Positions 50,001 to 61,656 of a stretch of 64,000 bases of DNA are shown here, one piece after another (the stretch's first letter is position 1; every line of letters starts with the position of its first letter). Origin of the DNA: Rhynchonema sp. JSB1_4 (lineage: Eukaryota > Nematoda > Chromadorea > Monhysterida > Xyalidae). The notes beneath the pieces were generated by a model. That model was not told where the DNA came from. It saw nothing but the letters and a program-made list of their open reading frames with translations, and made no database searches. Location of the stretch: positions 45,475 to 109,474 of the forward strand of contig JASAMV010003812.1 of assembly GCA_030248065.1 (NCBI GenBank). Reading direction: 5' to 3'. The position numbers were made by a program, and so were the translations under genes.

Positions 50001-50870
50001 AGCATTGGCATTATCCCACCCCTGATTCCCAAGAACGCCGACGCATCTGAGAGACGCAGGGACGATTCGGCAAACCCGAGTACCTCAATTAGAATTTTAT
50101 GAACAAATACTTAATCGGAATAATTCGGAATAAAAATGATGTCCCTCGATTTCAGTTCTCGGCTGGTTCGAGATTCTGATGATCGGCATTTTGTGCGTTG
50201 TGCTCGCATTGGTGCTCGGCACCGTGATCTTCATGTCCGTTTGGACCACGCGAAACAGAGGTGAATATCGAGAGAGTTTTATTAACTTTAGCTCTGGAAT
50301 TACGAACTTTCTTCGTTTTCAGAGAGAAAACGTAGAGCTCGTGTCATGAAAAGTCTGAGGAACTGGGAAGAGGCGGTTGGACCGGCAAACAATCTGAGCT
50401 CAGGTCCATATATCTATCGTGTTCTCTCAGCCAATCATCCAGAATTCATCCTACCTGATGTTTCAATATTGCAGAGAACCTCCAGTCGCTCGACAGCGGG
50501 CTCGACAGCGGCTACGGTCCGAAGTCGGTGCCGATAGTGAAACACGGTGGTGGAGGGATGTTGATGCGGGACAGTGCACCAGTGGCTGCGGTAGTGCCCA
50601 GCCAGACTGCCGTGCACGAATACGACATGATGGACAAGACACCATCGGTAACAATGATGACTTGCTCTTCAGTTTCATTTGCGAACATTGTTTTCTTTTT
50701 ATTTCTCATTCTTTCAGGCTTCGATCAAAGGAGGCGAGAGCGAGACGCAGCTGGACGACGACGAGGAGGAGGACACGAGCAACTACGCGTTGTACGAGAA
50801 ACTATTCCCGAAACAGAACATGACCGAATCGTTGCGCACGCCGCCGAATCGCTACGACTTTGAGGAGTGA
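47098..50870 (+). CDS. Type I membrane protein with one sushi-like domain (17 exons, 556 aa)
   Basis: Exons: 47098-47182, 47259-47306, 47375-47515, 47584-47660, 47736-47853, 47942-48034, 48559-48645, 48883-48948, 49210-49395, 49457-49519, 49586-49621, 49846-49890, 49966-50079, 50156-50260, 50323-50403, 50475-50647, 50718-50870. Nearly all internal exons are phase 1-1, typical of shuffled extracellular modules. A signal peptide (PFIHLLLIAIIASEP) precedes an acidic linker. The sushi-like domain (CHVRDVPSPTF through ILVRCPADRRWTDG, LHCQNANW, DECR) spans exons 4-5. A long acidic Ser/Thr/Glu-rich stalk follows, in which two exons end with the same ETSTG. One transmembrane segment (GILCVVLALVLGTVIFMSVW) and a tail ending PPNRYDFEE complete it. 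The architecture suggests a cell-surface or matrix-binding receptor; no specific orthologue is recognised. The exon 8 donor is the least certain. Confidence 0.8.
48050..48505. repeat. Foldback element in a sushi-gene intron (arms about 170-185 bp)
   Basis: The left arm (about 48050-48225) is the reverse complement of the right arm (about 48320-48505). The tips read TTTAAGAGCCTGGCCACGG and, inverted, CCGTGGCCAGGTTCTTAAA. The right arm has an extra block of about 38 bases near 48400-48440. The loop is about 95 bases. It is non-coding and lies within intron 6. Confidence 0.9.
48977..49165. repeat. Short foldback (arms about 85 bp) in a sushi-gene intron
   Basis: Left arm 48977-49060 and right arm about 49078-49165 are inverted copies: CAATTCTTTTGGGA, ACTTTTCAA, GCCTGATCCGTGAAGC and GTGCACTGGCTA pair with TAGCCAGTGCAC, GCTTTACGGATCAGGC and TCCCAAAAGAATTG. 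The GCCTGATCCGTAAAGC-type core is shared with the TIRs of the MITE copies at 25693 and 56133, so it may be a relative. Confidence 0.85.
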
Positions 50871-51951
50871 ATTAAAGAAGGAGAAAAATTGTGAACAACC
50901 CTTTATTTTGTGACCGTAACCGATCCACTAACCATTTTGGATCATCTCTTCTCAAAGCGAAATGTACAGGATTATCTCTAGGCCCGCAATTATCAATTTG
51001 TGACCCTATCATACGAAATCTCAACCCTTTCACCACATGCTACTGCTCCTTGCCAAGTGATATGCCTACACACCATTTCCTTTTCTCTTGCTGTAAATAA
51101 TGCGGCGGAGACGACGGTATTTCGGAATTATTTGCGACATCTATATTTTGGTCATGACATTTTCACGCTTTTTGGGATCAAATTAGAGTTATTTTGTACT
51201 ATGTATGGAGACTAGTTGATAAGGATCAGGAGAAATGCGACCAAAAACAGTGTCTGCTTTTATTGGTGCAGCTTAACCACAGAAAAGGTCGTGCGTGACC
51301 AAAACAGATGTCATAAATACCCGACGTCACACTCACCCTCTTGCGATGACTACGCGGTAACTGATAAAATGATGATCTTCTAAAATTTTTATTGGTTTTA
51401 GTGGACTTGCGTCACTCGTTGTTTCTTCTATTAAACAGTGGGAGCTTGTTTTTCACCAAAAACTTGAAAAGAGAACGGTTCTTATCAAAACCACACGCAC
51501 TTGCGTCACTGTACAGCTACAGTATGCATAGCGTGTGGGAAAGGCACACCAACTGAACACAAGGTGTGCATGATTTTCATACATCAAGCAGGTTACGCTC
51601 TCCAACAAATTGGATCAGAATAACGACAACCATCTGTACTTTTTTCTTCGTCAAGCGGATCCAGAAAACATTGATTCCCTGAAACACCCCATATGCACAA
51701 GCACATGTTACGGTCCGTAGTCTCATATGAAACAATTCATCCGGCAAACTACAACTACAGCAAGCCCGAATCATGGTTTGGTGAAACCAAATGAATGGCT
51801 GTAAAAATGAATTGTGCGATCCACACCGTCATCGTTTGTCATTCGAAAGTCATCTTTTGTCCAGCTTGATTTTCAAATCGGAAATTGCTTCCCCGCCAAG
51901 ACCGCCTGTTTCTTTTATTTCATTGCGATCGAGCTATCAAATCGTGTGATA
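50871..51951. other. Intergenic, sushi gene to three-module gene
   Basis: About 1.1 kb with no convincing gene; small frames only. It contains the sushi-gene 3' UTR and the promoter of the next gene. Confidence 0.5.
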
Positions 51952-54900
51952 ATGGTGCAATACCATCGATTGTTGCTGTTGGTTGTGTTTGTTGATCGAT
52001 CGATTTGCAATGAGCAAGTACGTGCGCCCACTGATGAACAACAGCACACGTTTGAAGTACGCCACCTTTTTTGTTTCTTAGTCCTTTACTAGACGGGACC
52101 CGTGCCTACGGCCCGGCTACAGCGCCGCGCCCGTGCCCCCCCCCCCCCGAAGACCCGTTAGCATACCCAAAGCTACCCGTGAAAATTGACCCGTCCGCCC
52201 TTCCGAGGGAGGGGGCCACAGACAGACATATACGCCTTCCTGTTTTAGTAGTATAGATTTCGAGTAGCTTGGAGCACATCGCAGTTGGCAAGGGCGGAGT
52301 GTCTGTGTGGCAATGGTGGTTGTGCGGCAGTTTTCATGCAGGTGACTGAAAATTCTACTGCTTGACTGTTTGATCACAGCACAAAACGTTGAAGCTTGAG
52401 TTCAACAGACAGTCTGAGGGACCAACCAAACCAAAATGTCGGCAATCGATAGCGTGACGTGGCCACCAAATGGCCTTAGCTGAGCCACTTTGTCAGTTAT
52501 TAAACTTGAAGATGAAAGCCCACTAAAAATCGGGTCAGATGACAAACAGTGGGGACAGTTCTTGAGTCTCAGATTCTGGCCAACCATGCTGGCAGTGCAA
52601 ATTAATCATACACTCTCTTGATCGCAAATGCATGGTGCATTAGAAAACTAGATCGAGTCATGACACAGTGTTACCATCATAGGACATCTGCAAGTCGTTC
52701 AACTCTCCAAAAACGTTAAAGAAAGTGTTTGATGACACGCCGAGCGCTGGATTGCGACGTTACTGGCGTCACAGCTTCATGGCCCCATTCGGTCCACATG
52801 GCACTCACTCGTGTGTCGTGCTCATACACGACACTGACACTGGCACGGATGCGACCAAAGCTGAGAGACATTGTCACGGTACGTACAGGATAGAATTCAA
52901 CATAGACCGGGAAAGTGTACTCGTTATTTCGTTGTCGCCAATCCTCATCGTGGTCACCTAGTCACACAAGTGTATCAGCTGAAGCAGCTCACACGACGAA
53001 CTTGTACACCTACGACAAACTGCTTGTTTAATCCGAACTCCCAAATCAAACGTGCTTAAGCTGGTGTACAATTTAATTTTTGGAATTCCACCCAAATAGG
53101 TACAATGTAAAGCAATACGACACGCTATGGATAATATTTATGTCAGATTTGAAACATCAGTTCCAAGCGTGGGGCGCAACGGATGTGGGCCGCGGCAGCG
53201 TTTACAGCACATCCAACAAACTGAATAGCCATCACATTGCAGTGCTGCACCAGGTCTACGAACACATGAGAGCAGCTTACGTTTGTGGACAACTATTACT
53301 CTGCATTAAAGTTGTTATTTCGTTATGCAAAAAGCAGAAAAGGATACCGATTTGTTGATTGCAGTTGGCCTACAATGGCAGCAGTTCTGTCGCGTTCCAC
53401 AGCGGACTGTACGTTCGACGAGATGATTATCAACTCAGTCTCAAGCCAGGCCAAGTGAAGAGTACGTGACTGTTCAAATTGTGATTTCAATGTTGCTTTG
53501 AAGCGGATGTGAATGCTGTGAATTTCAGATAAACCATGGAAACTGTGCCAGAGATTTGTATTTCTCAACCGTTCGGCTGACCCTTCGCAGGAGACCGATG
53601 GGTGGGTGGAGTGCCTTTAATACCGCAATCATAATAAAATAAAAATAGGCAAGTGAGCAACCAGGAAAGACATGATTGATCATTTATTTTGTAGGACATC
53701 TGAAGCGTCGATGGCCGAGTACATGCGTGACGTGTTGCAGACAGCCAGCAGCCAGCTGGAATGCGACAGTTGGTCGAAAGTGGTGCAGCTGTGCGAAGTT
53801 GAACAGACTCATTTCAGACCATTTGAGGTGAGATAACATTTTTTAAATTCTGAATTTGGATTGTGTTCGACTGAAAGCTCTCCATAAAAGCTGGCTGTTT
53901 CTCAGCAAGTGTGCCACGCGTACTCAACCGCGACGCCGTTGCATCAAATGAGCCATCCCAGCAACCAGCCCTATTATCGCAGTGACGAGTTTGCCGGTGT
54001 TTGTCACGTGTTCATTTTTGATCATCGGACTGGAAACGATACGACGAAAGCCGACAAGAACTGCAGAGGTTATCTTGTGTAGCGAGGCGACCTTAAAATA
54101 AATGGAATGTATTCGTTTGAGAGGGCGCGTGCGAGTTTTGATCCTAATTTTTAGACTTGAAAGGCATATTCGAGAATTATGCAAAAGCGTCAAGCCTCGA
54201 CGTTTCGATCGCCCGGGCGCGTTCGTACCAAACATACAAGACAGATATTGGGCCTCACATACTAATTCTAAACCGGTTGTATTTTCAAATGGAGAAGGTC
54301 TGGGTAAGTACACGACGTGGTATCATGACACTTTTGTGTCCTACAAACGCAAACCAGCGAAACAGGATCCACGAGGCCATGACCAATTATTTCAGAACAA
54401 CTTGACGTATCGCGAAACCATGCCCATGGATACGTATGACATCTATGTACGAATGGACGAATGCAAAAACGATCGACATGTTACTGACTGGTGTCGTTAG
54501 TGAATGAGCTGTCTTGAAACTATAATTCTGTTTTTCGTGCAAATGTATATCCAACAACGTTGGTATCTATGGCTTCGCGTGCAAAGTATATAACGTCGGG
54601 TCGACCAGTTTAGAATCACAGTCCATCCCCATTAGGCGCAAGAAATGACAACATGGGTGGGGCTTGGTACAACACGCAGGTGTAACATTTAGACTGCGTC
54701 GACGACATTGCACGTTTTTGGCGTTAATTTGTTGCTGTCGCGGTGAAAAAAAAGAGATTTACAGACGAACCGTGGCAGATGTGTCAGAAGATTCGAATGG
54801 CCAACCGAGTCCATTCACCCCAGTACTACCCAGCCGACTATCAGCACAACACGCGCGCTTGGCATTGGCTGTGGTGGAGTCAACAGCTCGTCAACGCATC

Positions 54901-57900
54901 CAGTGCACAACAGTGCAACAGTTGGCTCAAAGTCGCACAGTTGTGCACGGTCGAAGAAACACCGATGACGCCCTTTGAGGTTAGCAGATGTGCAGAACAC
55001 ACCAACTTGGACAACAACCATGTGACTACGATCACACTACAACTGTACCTTGTCTCGATTGCTTGCCTTTGTAACTACAAAGCAGGCGATAGCTGGGCAC
55101 GACTTGCATTGGGCCATGGCTAGGCATAACCGTAGTCCAATCGTGGTCGTATACAGTAGCCGTTGCTTCAATATTGAAACTTGCGAAAAGACCGAGGTCT
55201 TATCTGACATGATCAAAAACGACATCAGAGGAGCACAGAGTCGGCGATTTCAGAAAGTCTGCACCAAGTACGAACGCAGGGTGGCACCGCCGTATGTTGA
55301 CAGCAGAGGATTCCACGCCAGCTATCTCGTCAATTCCTACATGCACAACAATGCGGACCCAAAGTTGTGCATCGTGCTGCTCTACAACACTTCGCACGGC
55401 ACAGACCTCAACGCACAAGCACAAAGATGCGCAGGTTATTCGCAATTGGTTGTTAGGTATAGTCTTTGCTGTGTTGTTCAATCGCAAAACGTTCAACGTC
55501 AGAGTTGGAAGAGGCTTTCCGCGAAAAAGGAGCGACGAACGTAATGAATTCAGGCCCGTATGAAATGTGGAACAAACCGCTGCAGCGTCACATGGAAGTG
55601 CTGCAAAAGGCCCACGATATCATCTATCCCATCTACGTGAGTTGAACAATGTACGAATGGATCGTATAACTGGTTTTGGTTCATATTGGCTGTTGTTAAG
55701 CATTACTAAGCCTTCCTCTAGCCGAACTGCGCACAGTGTGATTGGGAACCCACCATTCTTTTAGAAATACACGCTTGACTTCCATCCTGAAATCATGACC
55801 GACCCCGATAGATACAACATCTACACCCGCCAAGATGCGTGTAACTCAATTGAATGTGGTGAGTTCTATCCCCTAACCTTTACAGTCCTTTACTGTGATT
55901 CTGAATGATCGATCACACCTGAAACAGATTTCGTCTATAAACATCGGTCATGTTAGGAAAGGCTGGAGCTGATCCACCCTTCCATGTCTGAAAAAGGAGC
56001 TGTACAATGGGGGCTGCTGAAGCCGACGATAGTCGCCATACTCGTTAGAGTAATTGACAACGAGCTGCTTGTGAGCTATTGACTTGTTCTTACAGTCAAA
56101 CCTTGGGTGAATTTCTCTGCCACTATGTGTATGGTCCAGCAACAGCTAACGCAGGATTTATGGCAGCTGCCTGATTGGTAAAGCGGAAAATCCAGTGATA
56201 CCAGTGTGTTGGCAAGTTAAGGAAACGAGTCATCGAGTAGAACCACAAACCTAAGGCAGAGGGTGGGTGGGTGGGGCACAGCCGAAAACTTTCTGAATCA
56301 CCTGGTAAGCTTGCCCGGTTTTTGACCGGAACTTCGTAGACATTTTTTTCTTTTTTTTCTTTCTTCTTCTTCACCTTCAGACTCGGCTTATCCAACGCTT
56401 CGGTGCCTTCAAAAAGTTTTTTTAAGTTTTGGCTGGCAGCCAGTTCATATGATTGCCTTCTTTTGTGTCGTTATTCAGAAAAATTCATGCTTTGGCCACT
56501 TCTTTTTCTCTTTCTTTCTCTCGCGGTTTCTTGCTTGCCACCGTAACCCCAGTCGAACCATTCCAATTTTCATGTCTTTAGCGAGCGCGCACGTTTTCCG
56601 CTTTATGGATCAGGCAGTTTGACTGCCATAAATTCTGCGTTAGTTGTTGTCGGACTACATGTATATCAGCTGGAGTAAGTATTGTTGACGTTGAGCTGGG
56701 TCTAATTTGCAGCTGACTATCCGTACAAGAAATGCGTGTATCTCGATTTGATGCACGGAAGTCATGTTATGCCGCAACACAAGAAAACGTAAGGTTAACT
56801 TTTTGTGCAGGATGAAACCTACGGGATCCAGCTAGGTATGTGTATTGTACAATAGTCGTCAGTTCTAGCGACGTAACATTTGCTCGTCTGCAGAATCGGC
56901 AACTTTAATCATCCTGAATGACCAGGGTAACATCCAATCCACAACGGCCATGACATAAGCAAGCTGCTTTGGGGCTGTCGTTTTCACTTTAACACCGCCG
57001 TATTTCGTTTGCAGTGACAAAGAACGTGAAGAGTATTTGAGGGATCACTGGATCGAAATGCGAGACCAAGCGGACTGTGACAACCGACCGAAGAATTTGC
57101 TGATGTGCCAGGTCACGCAGGACAAAATTTAGAATAACCGATCAGCAATGTACATATGTATGTACGTCTTCATCATTTTTTATGCTATATTCTATTCTGA
57201 ACTTTTCTGTTTGTTTGTGACATTTATTGGAGAAACCGTTGGCACTGTGAGTTGTTTCATACAAATGTTTGTTGTGGCGGTGTACTCAATTTTTTCCATT
57301 CCATTCCTAATCTCGTTTTTATACCTTTACCAGCCACTGGTTTTTGTATAACTATTTTTACGGGTCTGAAGTGAACTGTTTATTTGCTTGTGTGTGGACT
57401 TGTCGGGTCAGATACCTATACAGTATACAATATATACATACAATGTATCTACATACTTTTTTCAGTGATCTTTCGAAGCGAATGAGTTGATTTGAGCGCT
57501 TGCACGGCGTCATCGTAAAGCAAATTGCAATCTAGAAACACGTACAAAAATGCGGTTTCTTAGGAACTCACCGCGTCGATTTTTCATGTCCGGACGTTGT
57601 ACGGACGTTGACCGGACGTCTACAACACGCACGTGCGTCGGACGCCAGGTCCGAGGCGGTTGGTCCGGACATTAGTAGGCGCACTTTTGAAACATTTTCT
57701 TTGTGAACGCGCAATTTTAAAAAAAAGAAAATGAAAATTCGTTTTGATTTTTTTCTTTTTTTTTCGCTTTTTTTTGTTTATTGACGACATTATTATGCCT
57801 ATTTTTGGCGTAAATTTGTGTGTTTTAGGCAAAAATTGGGTGGGAGATAGGGGTATACGTCGGGTACGTCTGTTCCCCCTCCATGGTATGCCTGCCCCAC

Positions 57901-60613
57901 TGTTCCCCCTCCGGGTACGTCTACTCCCCCAATTTTTAGCTAAAACAGGCAAATTTTGGCCTAAAATCGGAATTTTTAGGCATAAAATGAGTGATTTTTA
58001 GGTCAATGTCGTCAAAAATCGCCAAAATACCCTTTTTATTGAGATTTTTTACCAAAAAGGGGCAAAAATGAGCCAAATTTTCGACCTCAAAAAATGACTT
58101 TTTTCCAAATTTGGGTCTTCCCCCCCCCATTCCGGGTCCTTCCCCGCCTAAAATGCGCATTTTTAGGCCAAAAATGGGTGATTGGGGAAAAATCGGTCAA
58201 ATTTTCAAGCTCAAAAAGTGACTTTTCCTGAATTTGGGTCTTTCCCGCTCCCCCTCCCCCCCGCCGGGAGGTACACTAACCGCCGCACGGAAAAAAGGGG
58301 TAGGTACAGTAACCGCCGCGCCGGATCAGGAACTACAGTGCTCCGGCCCCACGCTGGGGGGAGATTGCGTACGCGAGGGGGGAACCCCCCCCAAGGGAGG
58401 GGGACCCCCCCCCAAGGAACTACACTGAGCAGAGCACCTCGGGTCCGGTGGGAACTACAGTGCTCCGGCCCCACGCTGGGGGGAGATTGCGTACGCGAGG
58501 GGGGACCCCCCAAGGAACTACACTGAGCAGAGCACCTCGGGTCCGGTGGTTGGTGGGTTCGGGGCTGTTTGGGAATGAGCCCCAATTCATCATCCCACTT
58601 ATTTTTAGGCAGAGCACCTCGGGCCCGGTGGTCTGTGGGTTCGGGGCTGTTTGGGAATGAGCCCCAATTCATCGTCCCACTTATTTTTAGGCAGAGCACC
58701 TCGGGCCCGGTGGTTTGTGGGTTCGGGGCTGTTTGGGAATGAGCCCCAATTCATCGTCCCACTTATTTTTAGGCACAGCACCTCGGGCCCGGTGGTCTGT
58801 GGGTTCGGGGCTGTTTGGGAATGAGCCCCAATTCATGGTCCCACTTATTTTTTAGGCAGAGCACCTCGGGCCCGGTGGTTTGTGGGTTCGGGGCTGTTTA
58901 TCGTCCCACTTATTTTTAGGCACAGCACCTCGGGCCCGGTGGTCTGTGGGTTCGGGGCTGTTTGGGAATGAGGCCCAATTCATCGTCCCACTTATTTTTA
59001 GGCACAGCACCTCGGGCCCGGTGGTCTGTGGGTTCGGGGCTGTTTATCGTCCAACTTATTTTTAAGCACAGCACCTCGGGCCCGGTGGTCTGTGGGTTCG
59101 GGGCTGTTTGGGAATGAGCCCCAATTCATCGTCCCACTTATTTTTAGGCAGAGCACCTCGGGCCCGGTGGTTTCTGGGTTCGGGGCTGTTTGGGAATGAG
59201 CCCCAATTCATCGTCCCACTTATTTTTAGGCACAGCATCTCGGGGCCGGTGGTTTGTGGGTTCGGGACTGTTTGGGAATGAGCCCTAATTCATCGTCCCA
59301 CTTATTTTTAGGCATAGCACCTCGGGCCCGGTGGTTTCTGGGTTCGGGGCTGTTTGGGAATGAGCCCCAATTCATCGTCCCACTTATTTTTAGGCACAGC
59401 ATCTCGGGGCCGGTGGTTTCTGGGTTCGGGGCTGTTTGGGAATGAGCCCCAATTCATCGTCCCACTTATTTTTAGGCACAGCACCTCGGGCCCGGTGGTT
59501 TCTGGGTTCGGGGCTGTTTGGGAATGAGCCCCAATTCATCGTCCCACTTATTTTTAGGCACAGCACCTCGGATCCGGTGGTCTGTGGGTTCGGGGCTGTT
59601 TGGGAATGAGGCCCAATTCATCGTCCCATTTATTTTTAGGCACAGCACCTCGAGCCCGGTGTTTGTTTGCAGTGTAGTTGCTGGGGGGAGGGTGTTCCCC
59701 CCTCGGGTACGTCTGTTCCCCCCTCCATGGTACGCCTGCCCTGGCATAAAATGAGTAATTTTTAGGTCAATGTCGTTAAAAATTGCCAAAATAGCTTTTT
59801 TATTGAAATTTTTTTCTTAAAAGGGGCAAAAATGAGCCAAATTTTCGACCTCAAAAAATGACTTTTCTTCAAATTTGGGTCCCCCCCCGGACCAGGTGGG
59901 TACGTCTGTTCCGCCTCCGGAACAAAGGGGGGGTCGGGCCCCTATTTTTTGGTGAGGGCCTTTGGGAATTCACCCATATTGATCCTCCCACTTATTTTTA
60001 GGCAGATCACTTCGGTCCCGGTACACATTATACACTAAAAACACCTTTACCTACCACCTAATTGAGAATGAGGTTCCAATTCCACCTTAATTTTTGAAAC
60101 AAATACACATTATACACTAAAAACACCTTTACCTACCCCCTAATTCAGAATGAGTGCAACCTCGAGGCAGTGGTCTACGAGGACATGGAACATCCGGAGG
60201 CGGTGAATCACAAGAAAATTCCAAAGGTCTGGTTCGACTACATGAAATGTCGCATGCTGAAACTGGAGCAACACAAAGAGGAAATGGAAGAGGTATCACT
60301 ATCACCACATTACTAGAACTTTGCTTCCCTATGCCACTTACTCTAGAAGGACACACCCACTTTGACGCACTCGCAAAAGAAGCAGTGCTCACCTTGAAAC
60401 AACGATTACTATTTCTGGGCAAAAAATGTAGTTTTCATTATATATCAGCGTACTGTGCACCAAGTATTAATTTTTTTATTTCAATCACAGACATAATATT
60501 TGCAGGTGATCATCGACATGAAAACCATGATGCAAATTGCCTCGGGCGAGGGCGAGTGTGAGGAAGAGAAGGACGCCGACAGCGATGGCATCTTTTCGTC
60601 GAGCACCGATTAA
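51952..60613 (+). CDS. Secreted protein of three about 200-residue repeated modules, family not recognised (17 exons, about 716 aa)
   Basis: Exon 1 (51952-52056) encodes a signal peptide (RLLLLVVFVDRSIC) and ends HTFE. Module 1: 52722-52878, 53147-53280, 53365-53461, 53529-53601, 53695-53827. Module 2: 53906-54068, 54164-54303, 54396-54495, 54765-54979. Module 3: 55254-55434, 55503-55636, 55765-55858, 56713-56788, 57015-57111. Exon-end phases repeat as 1,0,1,(2),0. Shared blocks: VCHVFIFDHRTGNDTTKADK / SCVVLIHDTDTGTDATKAER / LCIVLLYNTSHGTDLNAQAQ; GATDV / GATNV; LYVRRDD / IYVRMDE / IYTRQDA; KPWKLCQ / EPWQMCQ / YPYKKCV; VVQLCEVE / VAQLCTVE. Modules 1 and 2 end PFE. The last two exons (60149-60292, 60506-60613) add an acidic charged tail; joining them across a 3-kb intron is phase-compatible but unproven. 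Otherwise the protein stops at 57132. The function is unknown; an extracellular role follows from the signal peptide and paired cysteines. Confidence 0.7.
52084..52256. repeat. GC-rich insert with C run, probable transposon remnant
   Basis: A compositionally distinct block in intron 1 of the three-module gene: TAGACGGGACCCGTGCC, a run of about 14 C near 52135-52148, GACCCGTTAGC, ACCCGTGAAAATTGACCCG, and a 3' end TTTTAGTAGTATAGATTTC. Recurrent ACCCGT and the TAGTATAGAT ending look like a dispersed repeat, but this is the only copy in the window. Confidence 0.4.
56133..56656. mobile_element. MITE-like element, copy 2 (about 524 bp, inverted relative to copy 1)
   Basis: The ends GGTCCAGCAACAGCTAACGC and GCGTTAGTTGTTGTCGGACT carry the same about 60-base terminal inverted repeat as the copy at 25693-26120, including TTTATGGCAG and TGGTAAAGCGGAAAA. 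The interior matches copy 1 in reverse (TTCTTCTTCTTCACCTTCAG, TTGGCTGGCAGCCA, CATATGATTGCC) except for roughly 100 extra bases near 56190-56290. Non-coding. It lies in an intron of the three-module gene. Confidence 0.85.
57858..59890. repeat. GC-rich repeat block bounded by direct repeats
   Basis: A left copy (about 57858-58115) and a right copy (about 59693-59890) share GGTACGTCTGTTCCCCC, CCATGGTAYGCCTGCCC, ATTTTTAGGTCAATGTCGT, GGGGCAAAAATGAGCC and AAATTTTCGACCTCAAAAAA in direct orientation. A shorter third version is at 58155-58240. Between them are two near-identical 100-base segments with CGGCCCCACGCTGGGGGGAG (58339, 58467) and the 82-bp satellite. It lies in the last long intron of the three-module gene, or just 3' of it. 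Confidence 0.8.
58526..59662. repeat. 82-bp minisatellite, about 14 copies
   Basis: The consensus unit runs GCAGAGCACCTCGGGCCCGG, TGGTCTGTGGGTTCGGGGCT, GTTTGGGAATGAGCCCCAAT, TCATCGTCCCACTTATTTTT, AG (82 bases). Most copies differ by one to three bases. Two copies, near 58898 and 59043, share the same internal deletion of about 19 bases, indicating higher-order duplication. Open frames here arise from the repeat. Confidence 0.95.
60024..60155 (+). repeat. Tandem duplication spanning an intron 3' end
   Basis: The block ACACATTATACACTAAAAAC, ACCTTTACCTACC, CCTAATT, AGAATGAG occurs at about 60023-60076 and again at about 60104-60155. The second copy has CAG before AATGAG, making the acceptor used in the model at 60149; the first has GAG and should not splice. 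Confidence 0.8.
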
Positions 60614-60958
60614 TCAAAAATGATTATTAACATTTTTATGTGCAACGTCACCTACATTATTTTGTTTGTTTGTCTAAATGTTATGTTTCTTCCATTTGTT
60701 AAGTACATCTGTGTACCATTTTTTCTTTTCTCTAATTTTCATTGCAATTGTTTGTGGAAGTGTCCGTTACATTTGCATTATGTCAGTACAGCACCAATTA
60801 CTCCAAAATGATTATTTCCATTTTTTTGGTTGGCAACGTCACTTTGGGAAGATATTATCTTTGTTGCATCAAATAAGTACAATGTTGTTTCATTTTTTCT
60901 TTTCTATCAATTTCATTTCAATTATTTGTGGAAGAGTGCGTTAAATTTCCATTATGTC
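60614..60958 (+). repeat. Diverged tandem duplication of about 170 bp in the 3' flank
   Basis: 60616-60790 and 60804-60958 align with shared AAAATGATTATT, CAACGTCAC, AAGTACA, CATTTTTTCTTTTCT, TTTGTGGAAG and CATTATGTCA. It is T-rich; the hydrophobic frames read through it are not considered genes. Probably 3' UTR or downstream DNA. Confidence 0.65.
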
Positions 60959-61656
60959 ACTAATTACTGTTTTTCCACATGATTTCTGGTCAACAAACAC
61001 TACTACCTACCATTCAAGCTTCTCTTTGCTCCTTCTCCTTTCAAACCTAAACATTCCTGCGACGTAGAAATGCTTCATGTGTCATTTACGTGGCTAGCCT
61101 ACTATTAGATGAATAACAAAAATGTGAAACCAAACTACAGCAACATAAGCTCGATTTCACAGCTCCGAGAATGCTGCAAGACTGAAACCTAACTACTCAT
61201 TTGCGAAAGATACCTAGAATACAAACTTAAATACGATAATTGCCATTTCTATACCTTTTCCATACACACAAACTCGAAAATCGAGCTCGTGTTACTGGAC
61301 TATGCCTATACGTTTCCAACACTTGACTTACACCATGCTCCACATCTAGCTAGTCCTATCCGGGAATGAACGAAGGTAGTTATGGCCGATTGAATGTGGC
61401 TCAACAATATCACTTTCAGTTGTCGTTTACTGAATTTAGTCAATAAAATACTGTTATATGTGACACATTTCGAGCTGATGAAAAAGACAGCAATACCACA
61501 ACCAACTAACACACAATCTATTAATTTTATAGTCAACCAGCATCAGTTACAAAAAAAAACGCTCATAACAAGACGCAAACATAGACTCAACAACAAAGTT
61601 ACTGAACAATTGAAACAAAAATAGACCTACAGTACACCATAAATTTCTATGATACA
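60959..61656. other. Intergenic between convergent genes; no gene seen
   Basis: About 700 AT-rich bases between the 3' ends of the three-module gene and the minus-strand gene below. An AATAAA at 61442 on the + strand is possible but unassigned. Confidence 0.5.

Noticed and set aside
58182..59789. Several overlapping frames with repeated peptides on both strands
   Set aside because: They result from the 82-bp minisatellite and its neighbours; a unit length not divisible by three makes no continuous protein.
60620..60944. Hydrophobic frames resembling multi-pass membrane proteins
   Set aside because: They are T-rich 3' flanking DNA with a diverged tandem duplication and shared frames only by chance.
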